From NCBI GenBank assembly GCA_022828595.1, contig JAKGHH010000005.1:61499655-61563654 (forward strand): a DNA stretch of 64,000 bases, written 5' to 3'. Positions 38,176-50,391 of this stretch are shown piece after piece. Within the stretch, counting starts at the first letter, position 1. The number at the start of each line of letters is the position of its first letter. The DNA comes from Nelumbo lutea (taxonomy: Eukaryota > Streptophyta > Magnoliopsida > Proteales > Nelumbonaceae). Below the pieces are notes generated by a model, which worked only from the letters and a program-made list of their open reading frames with translations, was not told the DNA's origin and did not search any database. Position numbers and translations under genes: made by a program.

Positions 38176-40639
38176 TTTTGGTATTGTTTTCCAAATCTTT
38201 TGGTATTTGTACTTCTTTTAATGTGTCTTTCCGTATAAAGATGCAATAAAAAAATCGAAAAACTCTACTTAAAACTTCCAGAAAATAAACTAAAATAAAC
38301 TTTATCAGTATTTTCGAAATATCATCTTTCGAAGATTAAATAATTTTCCAATCAAATAGAAAAAGATCAAAACTTTAACTTGTAGATTTTAAGATCCGTA
38401 CAAAAAATCACAACAAACGGGATGTTATCAAGTATTCAGGAAAAAGAAGCGAAGGGAAGACGCGCCAAACTGGGTGTTATTAAGTATTCTGGAATAAGAA
38501 GGGAAGGAAAAGAAATGAAAGGGTTTTTAACTTTTTACTAATATATAAGTGGAATTTAATGCAACTGACAGGGGTGCAGAAAGAGGTTCAAGGATATCAA
38601 ACCTTGGAATATTTCAGATGGGCCTTGAGCCACTGTGCCCCTATTTTTACGGTAGGTCCTACCATTGATCCCACCCGACTGGCCTTGGGATATATGTATT
38701 CCACAGCATTTGATCGATAATGACAAACAAGGTCAATGGACACAAAACAAAAGTAAATGCAAAAGCAAAAGCAAAAGCTTGGTCATCCAACTAAACTATA
38801 TACTTCCATCCAATCAATTAAACAACCTAAACCTCTGAGTTGGTGTCCTCATGTTTATTTCGGTTCTTGGCATATCCTTTAGAAGTTAAAAAAAAAAAAA
38901 AATTAGTCTAAGGGTATATATACACGTAAACAAGTAAAGGATAAATATATAAATTCATATTAAATAATTAAATTTATCTTTCATCACCTGCATCAAAATC
39001 GAGGTAAATAGACTGGATCCATTAATCAAAAACCAACGAATGCAGAGTGGAAGATTGAATCGTGGCCCATTTAGAGAATTTCCTACTGGGTATTGTTGGT
39101 GGATGGCTCCCACTAATCACATAATCCCTCCATCTGATTGGGTGGGCTATCCCTAGACCGTGGGGTACCGGTACGGTCTAACCCCGTACAATAAAGGGAT
39201 GAGGGGAACCTTTCCTTTCCTTACACAATCAAGTCAACCATTTGTCAAAAAAAAAAAAAAAGTCAGTTTATCAGATGAATAAGCTTGTCTGAACGGTCTG
39301 ACTATTTGGGTTTATAGATACTGAGGGAGATCTCATCAATGGGTCCCCTGATTGGATTGTTTCATCCACCTTGCATGTGCGCCAAATGTACGACTGGGGA
39401 GTGATTAAGCATAGAATAATGACTTCACCAGGAAAAAAAAAAAAAAGATTCGTGTTGGTACACCATAATTCTTGTGGGCCCCCGGTGGATCATTCCTTAA
39501 TTCGTGTTCAGACTGTAAATCAGGAAATCTAAGTGGAACGTCTATGTCTTTCATAATATAATGAAATTGAAATTAAACAAAACCCCAAATAACTCTCGGA
39601 ATTTGTGTTTAGTCAGAAGTTATCAAAAAAAAAAAAAAGAAGTAAGAAATACCATGCGGATGGAAAACATATTTTTTCTTTAATTAAACAAGAGGTAGGA
39701 ATTTGTGTAAATAAGTAAAAAAATAAGATTATAGATTCCAGATTCCTTATTTCGTCTTGAATGATCCTGTAATGCATGGGCACTGGATCAGGCACCAAGA
39801 TTATTTATATATTAATTGTTTCTTGTTTATAGTTCTACTAGTTCTCCATTTTTTTTCTTAAAGCAATCCGATTAGAAGTAAACAATATACAAATCAATGT
39901 ATCAAGTACTTATAATAGCCAAAACATATAAGGTAAAAACTAAAAAAGAGTAGCATTTACATTAAAAACTTTACGTAAAAAAAATACAAAAGACCAAACG
40001 ACGGCCGTTGATTTCTTTGGAGAATTCAACAAGGCAACATGGAATTCCGTGGTGATTCAGGCCTGCCACCTGCTTTCTTACATTTTAGATTTTACTGACG
40101 ATGGTTGGTAACACTATTACATATATCTTTCTTTTTTTTGGTAGATATTATCAGCATATATGTGTATGTAAATACATTGGTGTTTGTTGACACGCCTTCT
40201 TCAAAGAATTCCAATCCTCTAAACTAAGTTATTTAACAGTCATGAATTGTTTATTGATTTGATAGAGTATTTCAACTCATTCATGATTAATCAACTCTTC
40301 CCAGGTGTCAATCCATGCAGAAACAAGAAACAAGCTTAAGGCCTTAAACATTGAGAGCGTAATAACTAATACGGGGATCAGCCACCTTTTCCTTCATTAA
40401 TGACTAATGAGTACTCTCACAGGGCGCAAACCAGCACCGCTGTAAGGAAAATCTTAAAATATACAAAATCTAACCCAGAAATGTTCATGGGTCTTGAGTC
40501 AGGATCTTTTAACAGAAGATCAGAGGAAGAAAAAAAGATGAATGAGAAGAAGAAGAAGCAAGAAGATTCTACAAAAAAGAGAAGCAGCGGTGCAGCTTCG
40601 TCTTTGCCAACTTCTCCAAATATACCGCCCCCCAACCTT
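38176..40639. other. intergenic, downstream of the SAUR gene
   Basis: No coding region recognised. Several A-homopolymers of 13-15 bases occur (near 38,889, 39,247, 39,434 and 39,625). The one at 39,625 may be a retro-insertion, listed separately. Confidence 0.5.
39615..39643. mobile_element. possible TATCA-poly(A) micro-insertion
   Basis: AGAAGT occurs on both sides of TATCA followed by a 13-base A run. Orientation is opposite to the 19.9-kb case but the same TATCA-poly(A) junction is present. The duplication is only 6 bp, so this is weaker. Confidence 0.4.
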
Positions 40640-40954
40640 TCATCTGAGCGTGGAAGTTAGAGAGCGGAAAACAACTTCTTCGCAAGGAATAGTAAGACCC
40701 ATTTCGTGATGGAAGCCGAACTCCTCTTCTGCTCTTTGAAGCAGACTCTGAAACTCGGGATGGGTTAGGAAAGAAATTGGAACAATAAATCTGCTTCTCT
40801 TCTCCCCGACGTATACTACAAAGTGGCCTTTGGGTACGTCGACGGGAAGACCTTCTTCAACATAGCCTTGTTTCTTGCCTAAGCTCGAACATCTCTTGAG
40901 AATCTGCTTGATTACTGCTGTTTGAGGTAGCTTGTTCGACTTCCCAAGAGCCAT
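40640..40954 (-). CDS. SAUR family auxin-responsive protein (SAUR50-like)
   Basis: An intronless 104-residue protein starting [11 protein letters not shown]. The core (residues about 37-100) has [35 protein letters not shown] and EEEFGF followed by GLTIPCEE, the complete auxin-inducible SAUR domain in the SAUR50-like clade. SAURs of this type inhibit PP2C.D phosphatases and so activate plasma-membrane H+-ATPase for cell expansion. That role is known for the family and inferred here. I chose the ATG at 40,952-40,954: the frame stays open slightly further upstream, but the nearest upstream start-like codon is only TTG. The stop is TGA at 40,640-40,642. No lesions. It stands alone in the window, although SAURs often occur in tandem clusters. 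Confidence 0.95.
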   Translation of the reverse strand: MALGKSNKLPQTAVIKQILKRCSSLGKKQGYVEEGLPVDVPKGHFVVYVGEKRSRFIVPISFLTHPEFQSLLQRAEEEFGFHHEMGLTIPCEEVVFRSLTSTLR

Positions 40955-41110
40955 TTCGGAATTCAAGAGAATTGAAAAGGAGGTTGAAGTAAGTAGATAG
41001 ATAGAAAAAAAAAAAAAAAAAAAAACAGAGTGAAGGAAAGAGTATAAGAACAGATGGAAGGTGGCTTGAAAGGAGAGGAGGGAAAGAGGGGTATTTATGG
41101 AGTGAGAGTG
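40955..41110 (-). promoter_or_regulatory. SAUR leader and core promoter
   Basis: A TATA-like CCATAAATAC lies at 41,091-41,100 on the minus strand, about 140 bp before the start codon. The leader contains a T21 tract (A21 at 41,005-41,025 on the plus strand), an unusual homopolymer in a short 5' leader. No exact TGTCTC auxin response element was seen in the proximal region. Confidence 0.45.
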
Positions 41111-42716
41111 TGGGAGAGAGGGAGAGAGAAAGAAGCAAAGTCATGTGGGCTGTGGGGGCAAATGACAGACCACGGGTGTTTTGGGGAAGGTGTGTATGCA
41201 ACAAGGACATGCTGGGAGCCAACCCCATTGGGCTTTCTCTCCCTTGTTGGCCCTTCCAAGGACAATATGGCTCTCTCTCTCTCTCCCTCTCCCTGGTTTG
41301 GATCTAAGTTTTCAAGCTTCTAACATTTTTGTCTTTTCTCTTTCTTCAAGTTTGGAAAATGTCTATTTAATTTGCTTGCCCCCTTCACCCTCTTTTCCCT
41401 TCCTTTTCCTTTTTATATTTATATTTATTTTTATTTTCTTTGTGGGTCTTTATCTGTAACTTCCGAGATTTTTTTTGGGAATGTGAGTGGCTTCCGATTT
41501 AAAACATTGCTTCTCCACTTTTATTTATTTGGTGATAAGCCCTTCTAATTTTTAAGTTAATAGATTATTTTCAGTTTTCTTTTGGTGGCAAAAAAAAAGA
41601 AGCAAAGTTTCAGGCTTTCTGAACACTAATTCTTAATTTTATTATACCCTTTTATGGTTAAAGAGAACGTAATTTCAATATGTTTCCTCTCTTTCAATAG
41701 TCTGTTTTTGGTGCTTTTGATTCAATAAGCTTCAAACAGGCATGGACCTTTTAGCATGAAACTTCACTATATTCTTCTTTTTTGGGTTCGATTTCGAGTT
41801 TCAGTGTCGCATTGATACATCTTTGTCCCCTCTTTTTGGGTGGACTTTACTCTTTACACATTCCCAGTTTCCTAGATTCAACTATCGGTTACATAAGCAT
41901 GGCTCGTTTCTTTTATTAATATTCCAATTTAAATTCAGTTTTGTGACGCGAACACTTTCTGAAATTTAATAAGAGTTTTCATCTTATTTATTATTGATCT
42001 CTCTCATCTTTTCTTCTTCTTCTCCTCTCTCTCTCCCCCCACTCTTCACGGATCAATAATAACTGTACTGAAGAGTACCATCTGGTGTTGTGGGTGTTTG
42101 TGTTTGGCATTATTTGATTGTTGTGCACTGGAGCTTGTGATTCTGTCGATTGAGAGGCAGAAAAAAAAAAGTAATTCGCAGAGTATCAATAAGTTGCACA
42201 ACTGCCATGTCTTCATCAACTGTTTGCAGTTTTTTGACTCTTCAGGCCCCACCAATCAATTCTTCACTGTTTTATCTTTGTCTTTAATTTGATGGTACTC
42301 AGCCTGAGCCCTCAGATACAAACTAGCTAGTAAAGCTATAGCCTTCCTCAATGTATCTCCCTAGTATTTTCTTTTTTAATTTATTATTTTCTTTAGTCGG
42401 GGAACTACTTACTGCCTTTACGCTTCTATTTTTTCTTACAGTCTGTATCAAAATGGATAATCTTCCCAGTTCTGTACTTCTGGATAATTTAGCATTTACG
42501 TTACAAGCAAAGATTAAATCAGAGAACAATGAGACCAAGCAAAGAAGGGCGGGACCAACCTTTTGGTAGGAAGTGGGAACCCACAAACATCTTTTATACC
42601 AAAATTCGTTCAATTGCTAAACAATTACTGTTCTTTTCATACAGGAAAAATAGATAGAAATTTAATTTGGTTTTATATAATTTTCTCTTTTCATACAGGA
42701 AAAAATGTATTTCTAT
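41111..42716. other. intergenic, upstream of the SAUR gene
   Basis: Contains a (CT)n tract near 41,272-41,292 and other T- and CT-rich runs, but no recognisable coding region. A direct repeat of CTTTTCATACAGGAAAAA occurs twice about 54 bp apart at about 42,635-42,705, just left of the 42.7-kb MITE. Confidence 0.5.
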
Positions 42717-42976
42717 CATGGTTTTTAAAACCAAACCGGTCAGGGGTCCGGTTACCCATTCGAACAGTCCGACCGTTTGACCCTAACGGTTGACCCATTC
42801 TGACAAAAAATTAAAAAACGGTCAAAACCATTCAAATGATTAACCAGCCAGTTCAATGGTTTGCTGACCAAAATCAACGGTTTTGAAAAAAAAAAACGAT
42901 TTTTAGAGAAAACGGAACTGGTCAAGTAATTGATTCCCGGTTTTTCTGGTCCGACCGTCCGGTTTTAAAAACCATG
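42717..42976. mobile_element. hAT-like MITE with 8-bp target duplication
   Basis: A 260-bp element with perfect 16-bp inverted repeats CATGGTTTTTAAAACC and GGTTTTAAAAACCATG, flanked by ATTTCTAT at 42,709-42,716 and 42,977-42,984. Subterminal sequence is rich in CCGGT and GACCG words. It has no coding capacity. The element cut at the left window edge is related. Confidence 0.9.
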
Positions 42977-42984
42977 ATTTCTAT

Positions 42985-44757
42985 ATTTTATTTTATTGTT
43001 TGATCTCCCTTAATGGCTAATCCTATAGAGGATATAGACGGTTGGCGTTTTGTTTTTTTTTTTTTTTTTTTGTCTTCGGAATCCACGTAATAGCATGGGG
43101 GAGAGAAAGCTAGATAAAAAAGTTAATATTAGAGGATATGGTTCATCTTAAATGGATCAGAAAGGCGTTATGATATGGCTAAATTCATTGCCACGTGGCA
43201 GATCAGAACCACTCATACTAAAGCTTGTTATCTAAATGGGCAACCTGAAAAGTTGGTGTCATTTAGAGGTTGGCACGTCATCTCTAGAACATGGTAAAGT
43301 ATGTTATTAGAAAATTTCAATGGACAGAAATGATTGTGTGTGTGTGAAGAAGTGAGACGGCGTCTCCATCTCCAAGACTTGAGAGAGGTGGTCCTTCACT
43401 CCTCTTAAAAACGACTATCACCAGATGGAGGGTGGGTTGCAATTAGACATAATGATCACATCTCAAACGAGCGAGCGCCAGCCACTGGTATCTCTAGTCT
43501 GGCCTGCCTCCCATCCGTAAAAGCTGCTTCCCATGTTCTGAAGCTCAAACCCATCTCACACAGCCGGAGTGGAAGTCGTGTACACTTTTATATTTTCTGT
43601 CTTCTCTGGTTTTCTATTATCGTTCACGGTAGTCCATTGCCAGAAGTTGGGATGATTCTGGGAATGAGTTCATGAAAATTTGAAATTAGTTAATTAGTGA
43701 CGAGAGGTATCAGTTTAATTTAAGTACCCATAATTAACGATGAATATGGCACTCAACAGAATATCAGACACAATATGGTTGGGACTTGGGACAAGGCTTA
43801 GATGGTGGTGAACTGGTGATGATATAAATGAGATATCAGTATGACGTTGTGAGGTTAGAACTCCGTCTCAGGTGAAGACTTTCACAAGGTAAAGGTGGAA
43901 GAAAAAAATGGATTTGGGCAACGCGTGAGAATCTTTTGTAGAAGCCTCCCACGTTCAGTGAATGAGATTGGTTGGTGAAAATGAAATGGAGGATAAAAAC
44001 AGAATTACCAGGTGGGTGTGGGTGGCCCACCATTCCCATCCCACTATGGATAATCAGCAAAGGCATGATTTGCTTTGGTTGATGCTGACTCGATCCTCCT
44101 GTTCTGCACATGAAGGCCATGTTACTCTTGCCCCCTCCTCGCAGAGAGCCTCTGGTAAAAGACAGTGCAGTAAGGTGTAAGGCTCTGTCTCTGTGAGATC
44201 ATCCCAACTGCTTGAAATGGCTAGCTTGCTTACTCAACCAACCACGCATCCCTGTAACTGTAACTACCCATCTCTTCTAAGGCCCATGGTTTTGTAAAAG
44301 TGCTTGAATTCATCAAACTTCCCTATACATTGGCTCTTGTCAGCACTTGGGATAACTCAAGTTTGGCTAGGATTGAGATCGTGAGTGCTTTTTAGTAAGG
44401 ACGAAGGGCGTGGAAATGGGATGGGATTGATGACGGTGATATCATAAAGAAACAAACAAAGCAAAGCAAAGCAACAGGAAGAAGAAGAAACTTGAAACAA
44501 ATAAATGGATGGATGGTTAATAAACGAGAAGGATCAAGGCATAGCGGTGGTTCCATTGGTACTTTCAGTATACCAGAAATGATAAGACAACAAATGTTTA
44601 CATCTTAGAATGGTTTTGGATCTTTTACGATTTTGATTTTGAAATTTGAATGCGGTCCTGGTGCAGGCATTAATACACATTGCCAATCTATCTAAGACAC
44701 AAAGCCTCTCAACTAGCATGTGAATGTGACAAACCATCATGGAAGGACAAGACAGAA
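42985..44757. other. intergenic, no gene recognised
   Basis: Includes a T21-type homopolymer near 43,052 and a short GT-repeat near 43,336. No coding content with family resemblance. Confidence 0.5.
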
Positions 44758-44970
44758 TTACGTTGAAAAGACATTGACAGCACAGAGCAACCCCCACCTA
44801 AAAGAACAGAGAGGCCCCATTTCCAGTGCACTACCAATATCCGGACCAGAACATAAAAGGACTTGCGGAGGTACTCGAAAAGCATCCGTAACTACATCAC
44901 TTGTACTGGTATAACCATTAGCAGGGGACATTGATGTGAGCCATGCAATACCTACAACTGTATGCCAGCT
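44758..44970 (-). pseudogene. coding-like patch, possible exon of an unknown gene
   Basis: Minus-strand frame of about 70 codons ending at TAA (44,758-44,760), starting after an acceptor-like GCTGGCAG. It contains WHTVVGIAWLTSMSPANGY and FRVPPQVLLCSGPDI, with a balanced composition unlike the low-complexity frames nearby. I do not recognise the family. The opposite strand is also partly open, so strand choice is uncertain. It could be the last exon of a gene, a decayed gene fragment or chance. Confidence 0.35.
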
Positions 44971-45105
44971 GCCAGCATATAACACAGATCACATCTTATA
45001 CTGGGAAGATTGGACCTGCCATGGCCTTTCCTCAGATAACAAGGAGTGGAAATGAATAGGCTGAGAAATTGCCAAAATGAATGACCAAACAGAGAGAGAG
45101 AGAGG

Positions 45106-45191
45106 TCAGTTGGATGGGCCGATGGGGTAATGAAGTTGTTTCATTTGGGGGCAAGGCAGCGCCACTGTAGACTGTACCAAACTACCAATAC
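45106..45191 (-). pseudogene. coding-like patch, possible short exon
   Basis: After an acceptor-like TTAATGCAG, the minus strand reads 27 codons starting IGSLVQSTVALPCPQ and ends at TGA. It lies about 135 bp upstream (on the minus strand) of the patch ending at 44,970. A plausible exon, but no clean donor joins the two, so an intact gene is doubtful. Confidence 0.25.
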
Positions 45192-46506
45192 CTGCATTAA
45201 CCTTGAAAATATTAAGCCCTTGCCAAAGCCAAATGCCATGGGAGACGTTAAAAACCAATGAAGACACTTACCTACATATATGATTAGAAGCCATTACTTG
45301 GTGCAAAGGTAAAATCCTAAGTTGCAAGCATGAGAATGTAGGTGTCTATTTGAGGGCGGCCACTGTGACAAAAAGCCTAACCTTAGGATTATACCCTGTA
45401 TACCCCAAGACCGGATCTATTCTACACGCACATCCTATCATGCATTAGAAACATTTCTTGTACTTATTTGTTATTATTCACGGGAGATGTTTTCTCCCGT
45501 ACTTATTTGTTATTATTCACAGGAGATGTTTTTAATGCTCGGTGGATATGCCTGAGGCGCCCATTTGTGAGGAGCAGATCCCATCACATCTATCCCTTCC
45601 AAGGATATCAGATCCGCTCCTCACAGAACGCACCTCACAGCATGTTGCCAATGCACGACTCTAAATAGAAATTTTTATTCATGGCCCCAATGCATGGCTG
45701 AAACGTAGGTCGGTATGAGGCATGCTCTGTGAGAGCAGATCCGAACTCCCTTCCAGGACCACAGATAGCCAGGAGCAACATTGGGTAATGGGCATAACAG
45801 GTTACAAGTAAATAAGACGGATGCAAACATATTCCATCCACAAAAACTCTTTTTAACAAAAAAAAGTTTGATCCCCTTATCCACAAAATGCTCTTGTTTC
45901 ACGTCAAAGCATGCTCTTTCAACTGTCTTGAACCTGAGTGGGAGTCCCACGGTTGACATAACATATCTGATCAATTACATCGTTTCAGAAAAGAAAAAGG
46001 AGGAATAAAAACAGCGTAGCTAGAGGGTCAACGCATATATATATATATATATGCAGTCTGCTGAAGTTTGAATCTAGGTCCTACATACAAACAAGTCCTA
46101 ACTCCAAGTGAGCCATACATACTCCACAAACAGAGAGATGGCTGGCCTGTCCTTCCTAGTGCAGCTCATTGATTCTAGCAACAACCTTTAAGAAACTACA
46201 CAACATAAGACAAGAAAAAAAATTATTTTTCCTCTATTCCTGTTATCAAATATAAATCTTCAAATAGCTGATACTGCATGTGTTCCAACAAAAGCCTCCA
46301 TTTTAAGATACGTAAATACATGGGATGGCAAAATTAGATTTTAATCGGCAGAAATGAGAACTCAATCTCGTTCTCTTTGGGTACAAAAATAACTGATACA
46401 TACAGTAACTCAGTTGTTCCACATCATTGTTATTCAGAAGTTCTCACACATCCATAAGTAGCAGCTAGAAGGGGCACCAAAAATAATGGTTAGCTCAAGT
46501 ACATTC
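45192..46506. repeat. intergenic, with a 39-bp tandem duplication
   Basis: GTACTTATTTGTTATTATTC begins at 45,460 and again at 45,499, a 39-bp period with one or two substitutions. Similar TTATTATTCAT-GAGATG words recur near 30,590 and 30,295, so the unit may belong to a dispersed repeat. An (AT)n tract lies at about 46,029-46,052. No gene recognised. Confidence 0.4.
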
Positions 46507-46593
46507 ACTGAGCAGAGGTGGGCTTTGCTTGCGGAGGTTGTCCATCCATGACACTCAACTGTCTTCTAAGCTTTCCGATATAAGCTTGCACCT
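46507..46593 (-). pseudogene. coding-like patch, possible terminal exon
   Basis: After an acceptor-like TGTGGTAG, the minus strand reads VQAYIGKLRRQLSVMDGQ and continues to a TGA, 28 codons in all. It is basic then proline/glutamine-rich, plausible for a protein C-terminus. No upstream exon could be identified between here and the copia pile, so the parent gene is unknown. Confidence 0.3.
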
Positions 46594-47962
46594 ACCACAG
46601 TCAAGATCAACTTCAAAAATGCATTCACAACTCTTTTCTCTAAATATTGAAATAATTTTGTCTGAGAGAAAAATAAAAATTCAAATAGTTAAGAACTTCT
46701 AGCCTATATATACATGAGGAGCACTCAGGTGATGCAGATGCCACCAGGCCCACCACAATGTACACATCACACTGGGGCTCCCACCAGGACAGTGGGATGT
46801 ATGGTGATTGGTGGCTAAGTTCACAATAACTTAATTTTTTTATGTACAAATAAACAAGACAAAAAAATATGCTGTGAGAGCTTTTCAAGTGGGATAGCAA
46901 AAGACACTAGTTGATTGATTTCAAACAAGTCATACATTGGCTAATGAATGGGGATGAAGAAACGTTCAAAATATTCAAATCTAGGCTGGTCCAGCGGTCA
47001 AGATATTCAGATACAGCCTTGGTCCATTTTGCAACCACATGAAACACAGGGAACTGCAATTTGATGGATAAATTTTCATGCAACACAGTGAATAAACAAG
47101 TCTCTAAACCAATGTTCCCCATCTCCCATCCACCAACACAATTCTCACAACTCATGGCTACCCTATCCACTCCCAGGAGCCAGTTTTATGCACACAATTA
47201 TTTTCTGAGCTTCTACCATGCTACTTAATTACTTGATGAAAGTTTTTGACTCATTGTCAGGCTAATCTAAAAGCTGTTTAGGTCAGCTCAGCTTATCAGC
47301 AGTCCTAAATGTCAATGTCTAGTAGAGCTAGAGCAAACACAGCACCATATATAATGCAGCATGGAGTTGGGCCACCCAATCAGTCATATGAAAAAGTTAG
47401 TCAAATCAACATGGCCAGATGATCTTTTTTTTCCTTTTTTAACCATAACCAAAGAAAGTTTATTAGCAATAAGAGAAAACTCCATACACTTAAAGAAGCT
47501 TTCAAGTGTGGGGAACAGTACATGGTGTATAGCAGACTTAAAAGGCTGTTATCTGATGCTGGGCCCATATATCTGAGGTATTGAGAGTGTTGGAATAAAT
47601 ACAGCCCTAGCCTCTAGCATTTTAGCACCAAGTGGCTACCCTCAAACTTAAGCCTATGTTGACATGCTACTAGTCAGCCCAGGACCGCCACAGAATGTAG
47701 TGGACACTGACTATTAAAAAAGCATAGAAATTCCAGACACAATCAGTGTTGTGTCTGCATCTCTGGGCATGGTGAGTTGGTGACCCCTAAACTAGACTAG
47801 ATCTTCCCACTCCATCTGATTATTTATTTCTGATCATCATCTAAGCCTCATCCCTATATGGGGCGGGCTACAGGAATGCTGTTTTGACATTCTGTTCTGT
47901 TTAGTACCATATTCATTGTTAAATTACAAGAGCTTAAAGCATTTTTTACTACTTCAATCATG
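46594..47962. other. intergenic, no gene recognised
   Basis: No recognisable coding region on either strand. If the patch at 46,507-46,593 is an exon, this would be its upstream intron. Confidence 0.4.
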
Positions 47963-48340
47963 CCTTTTCTTGGTAATAGAATAAAATTTATTAAAGAAAA
48001 AAAGAAAGTACAAGGAGAGTGAATAGAAGTCGCTTGAGAGAGAAAGGAATAACAAACTTCAACTCCCAACAAGACCTCCAAGGACAACCCAGGGACAATA
48101 AACACAAAATCCAAAGAACCTAACTATCCAACTAATACAACCCTCGCCACAACACCCATATCCCACAATCAACTCAAACCAATAATCCCAAAAATAAACT
48201 CAAGCTACCATCACACTTCAGCCCAAGTAAACTCAAAAAACAATAACACCAACCACTCAGAAACTACACCATAGACAACCCCTCCCCCCAAAAGCTAAAA
48301 CTATGACCTCCAAACCAGTTACTTCTTCTACGAGGCTTTT
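47963..48340 (-). mobile_element. possible LINE 3' tail
   Basis: On the minus strand, a T-rich stretch runs into TTTAATAAATTTTATTCTAT followed by TACC, the type of 3' end seen in plant non-LTR retrotransposons. It is A-rich on the plus strand over several hundred bases. It may or may not belong with the adjacent reverse transcriptase fragment. Confidence 0.35.
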
Positions 48341-48498
48341 TTAAGCTTCATCATCTTCTTGTTCGATCCTTGACCCAAAGATACCCTCTTTTAGTTAGCA
48401 AAGACATTTGAAAACAAGGTATCTTAATGCCCCCAAGCCTTCTAGCCCCTTCAACTTGCAACAGAATGCCTCTTCTTGCAGGTTCTGTAGATAGCCTT

Positions 48499-48770
48499 CT
48501 ATGTATGTGACAAGCCACCATTCTTCCTTTGACTACCTAAAAAATATGGACTTAGCCATCTTAGTCTACTTTCTCTCATTTTATCACCTATTGGAGCTAC
48601 TCCAACGTTCCTTTGAATAACTTCATTTCTGGCCCTATGCTTTCTAATTTTTCCACCCATCCATCTCAGCATACACATTTCTGTCAAACTCATTTTTTGA
48701 ACATGCTTCTTGACTGCCCAACACCCTTCTCCATACAGCATTGCTGGCCTTAAAACTGTTTTATAGAATA
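48499..48770 (-). pseudogene. non-LTR retrotransposon reverse transcriptase fragment (RTE-like)
   Basis: Minus-strand frame with AMLYGEGCWAVKKH, KMSLTEMCMLRWMGG, then GVAPIGDKMRESRLRW. This is the C-terminal part of a plant LINE reverse transcriptase, a very common fragment. The 5' side is cut off at about 48,770, next to a T-run with TTTATCAATAG, and the frame ends at 48,499. No catalytic domain is present. Confidence 0.8.
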
Positions 48771-49940
48771 TTCCTTTTTTTTATCAATAGATAGAATTTA
48801 GAAATTTCCTTTTAACCTAAGTGGTATTTATCTATTGCACAAGACTCTGGATGCACCCCTCCATTTTTCCCTTATTATTTCTTTTTGATGATTTTGATTA
48901 ATCCAGTAAATAAATGGCTAGGATTAACCAGTTGGGTTGAATTTGTGACAGTAATGTAAGAGAAACAAATTGTGTTATGCACCATGCATGTGTATTTTGT
49001 CTAGTATCTACCACTAACAGAAAGAAGCCTGGTATACAGAACAAGAACATATGACTCAAATCATGCTCACTCTGTGACTTTGAAATTGCCTTTGTTTACA
49101 GTGGTAATCCAAAGTAAAAGCTAGCATTTTAAAATTTGTACTATTATGTTCATTTTGTTCATGCTATTAAGTTATCTACTTTTTAGTACATCTACAACAT
49201 AAGAGTAATCTCGGAAGTTGGAGAAAGTATATAGATTTCCAAAGGACTTCACAACAAAGTAATGGGCTGTGAAACTCAATGCATGAAATTAGAGGGAAGG
49301 ATTTGAGTCTCTGCTGCATCTGCAAAACATTGGGGAATATGGCTAAGCAACCTCATTGCAGTACACCACATTGAATGAAATTGCCTTTTTATCAGGCTTG
49401 CTGTCTATGGGGAAGAACTGTACACCACATTGCATTATGGCGGTTTTATAAAAAGGCCATGCTTAGGATGTTGTCAGTTGTGACTCAAAAGGACTTCAGA
49501 CATTTTTAGTACTTTACCTATTGTCAACCTAAGAGTTGATCTTCAATTTGGAGCTCCCCATGGATAAATTAGGGTTTTCACACATGAGGTCCTCACAGGC
49601 CCACCAACTGAGCAATCTGTAGGGGAAACCTAATGAAGACAAAGATGGTATTGGTGAAAACAGGTTTAGTTGTTTAAAAGTTTTTTAATTACAGAATTTT
49701 GGGGTCTTGTACACACACACACAGAGAATCGAATTTTAATTTTTTGTAGATGTGAAATAAATTAATTAGCTAAAGCCTCATACCACTCCCGTACTAAATT
49801 CCCATCGAAAAGGGCAGGAAAGGAAGGTCTGGTGGAACCAATGAGACCTCTTAAAACTTCATACCTCTACCCCTACCTCAAAAAAAAAAAAGAACTAATG
49901 ATTTCAATTCCAGTTTAAAGCAAGTTCTGACATGATTCAA
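48771..49940. other. intergenic, no gene recognised
   Basis: No coding content seen. TACACCACATTG is repeated at about 49,360 and 49,421. Confidence 0.45.
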
Positions 49941-50379
49941 GATCAGAATTTGGCTAAAAATTCTGAAATTCTTTGAAATGCCAAGAACAATGGTGTTAAT
50001 TTACATTTACTTTGTCACTTCCTATATTTCTACTTTTCTTCTTTTTCTTCATTTTACTCTTACCTCTTTGTTTTCTCTATTTCTTCTGTCTCTCCCAAAA
50101 TTTTCTCTATTTCAACTTGTAGTGAGAATGGGCCTTAGTGTTTTTTTTTTGTTTTCTTTAATTATTTCTTTAGTGCTGACCGCCCCATTAAGGGCATCCA
50201 GGTAATTGTACTTAATTTTAGAATTAAGTTAATAAAAGAGATCAAGGGGGCTAGAAAGAGAGGTTCGAACTCTTCTTTTCTCTCTTCCCTTTTCTTCTTC
50301 CACAACCTACTGCTGAAACCTCTTTCTTCTTCTTTCTTTTCCTATATTTTCTGAATTACTGCAGGTGCATTTCTCAACT

Positions 50380-50391
50380 TGGTATCAGAGC
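50380..50391 (+). promoter_or_regulatory. copia-1 primer binding site
   Basis: TGGTATCAGAGC is an exact complement of the 3' end of plant initiator methionine tRNA, where reverse transcription starts. It directly follows the LTR end TTCTCAACT. Upstream, about 50,210-50,370, is a pyrimidine-rich U5-like leader. Confidence 0.9.
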
